A stretch of 64,000 nt of DNA from Devosia ureilytica (lineage in GTDB: Bacteria; Pseudomonadota; Alphaproteobacteria; Rhizobiales; Devosiaceae). The notes below the pieces were generated by a model, which was given only the letters and a program-made list of their open reading frames with translations, searched no databases and had not been told where the DNA came from. Each line of letters starts with the position of its first letter. The first letter of the stretch is position 1. Below are positions 63,650 to 64,000 of the stretch, piece after piece. The stretch is taken from positions 458,807 to 522,806 of the forward strand of contig NZ_JAMZCU010000003.1 in assembly GCF_024273195.1 (NCBI RefSeq). Direction: 5' to 3'. The translations under genes were made by a program, and so were the position numbers.

Positions 63650-64000
63650 ATGATCCGCGTCACCGCCGACCCCTTTGATCCGGGTGCCGAGGCCAATGCC
63701 TTCCAGGCTTCCCATGTCGAAGCCGGCGCCATGGTCACCTTCACCGGCATCGTTCGCTCGCGGCCAGACGACCCGATCACCGCACTCATCCTCGAATGCT
63801 ATCCCGCGCTGGCTGAAAACGAACTCGCCGCCATCCGCAACACCGCCATGGTCCGCTTCGGCCTCATTGATGCGGGTATCATCCACCGCCACGGCCGCCT
63901 TGTGCCCGGCGAAACCATCATGATGGTGATGACCCTCGCTCCCCACCGCCAGGCCGCCTTCGACGGCGCGGCCTTCCTCATGGACTACCTCAAGACCGGC
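63650..64000 (+). CDS. moaE: Molybdopterin synthase catalytic subunit (MoaE), cut by window edge
   Basis: 117 residues visible, open at 64000; the C-terminal lysine region lies outside. GAMVTFTGIVR, LILECYPALAENELAAI, IIHRHGRLVPGETIMMVMT and HRQAAFDGAAFLMDYLKT match MoaE. It begins 2 bp after moaD. Confidence 0.93.
   Translation, partial: MIRVTADPFDPGAEANAFQASHVEAGAMVTFTGIVRSRPDDPITALILECYPALAENELAAIRNTAMVRFGLIDAGIIHRHGRLVPGETIMMVMTLAPHRQAAFDGAAFLMDYLKTG

Overview
The window is GC-rich bacterial chromosome with alphaproteobacterial gene content. LysR next to trxB, TRAP dicarboxylate-type transport, DUF1007/NicO, an uvrC/pgsA/moaDE neighbourhood and abundant short palindromic repeats all point to Hyphomicrobiales, most likely Devosia or a close relative. 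That placement is inference from gene content: no rRNA, tRNA, replication origin, prophage or CRISPR array was seen.

Layout. 1-4.7 kb (minus): end of a polysaccharide cluster (partial flippase, GNAT/CelD protein), threonine aldolase, methyltransferase. 5-9.5 kb: cold-shock protein, PQQ-type sugar dehydrogenase, greA, trxB with an LsrB-like regulator. 9.6-13.4 kb: a HAD phosphatase whose 3' end has been amplified, with a palindromic element, into about ten tandem copies of a 180-bp unit. This is followed by a 1.1-kb stretch without protein genes that holds three or four small RNA transcription units, two of them carrying three CCTCCTCCC hairpins each. 13.4-24.4 kb: aspartate aminotransferase, CBS and GNAT proteins, Spy-like chaperone, class V aminotransferase, DMT exporter, thymidine kinase, acyl-CoA thioesterase, and three consecutive exported SH3/crystallin-like proteins. 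24.5-29.5 kb: response-regulator pair, FadR-type regulator and its TRAP transporter. 30-38.4 kb: a 1257-residue GH18-like/deacetylase/glycosyltransferase protein and a four-gene envelope-stress-type operon. 38.6-41.3 kb: uvrB. 41.7-44.0 kb: an AT-rich two-gene island, reverse transcriptase plus PD-(D/E)XK-like protein, probably a defence system. 44-53.7 kb: repeats, hypothetical exported proteins, hemH, a fused DUF1007-NicO metal exporter, regulators, transporters. 53.8-64 kb: SDR-uvrC, then ECF sigma factor, DGPF protein, ABC-2 exporter, DAHP synthase with an aromatic leader-peptide attenuator, then pgsA-moaD-moaE.

How the parts connect. Four separate envelope genes (three SH3-family proteins and a DUF2147 protein) share an upstream direct repeat GTTCAG-N5-GTTCAG, suggesting one OmpR/PhoB-type regulon. 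DAHP synthase appears to be controlled by transcription attenuation through a probably leaderless peptide rich in Phe, Tyr and Trp. A family of 70-bp hairpin repeats, at least twenty copies in 64 kb, occupies most larger gaps between genes. Coordinates of small RNAs and promoters are predictions from sequence motifs only.
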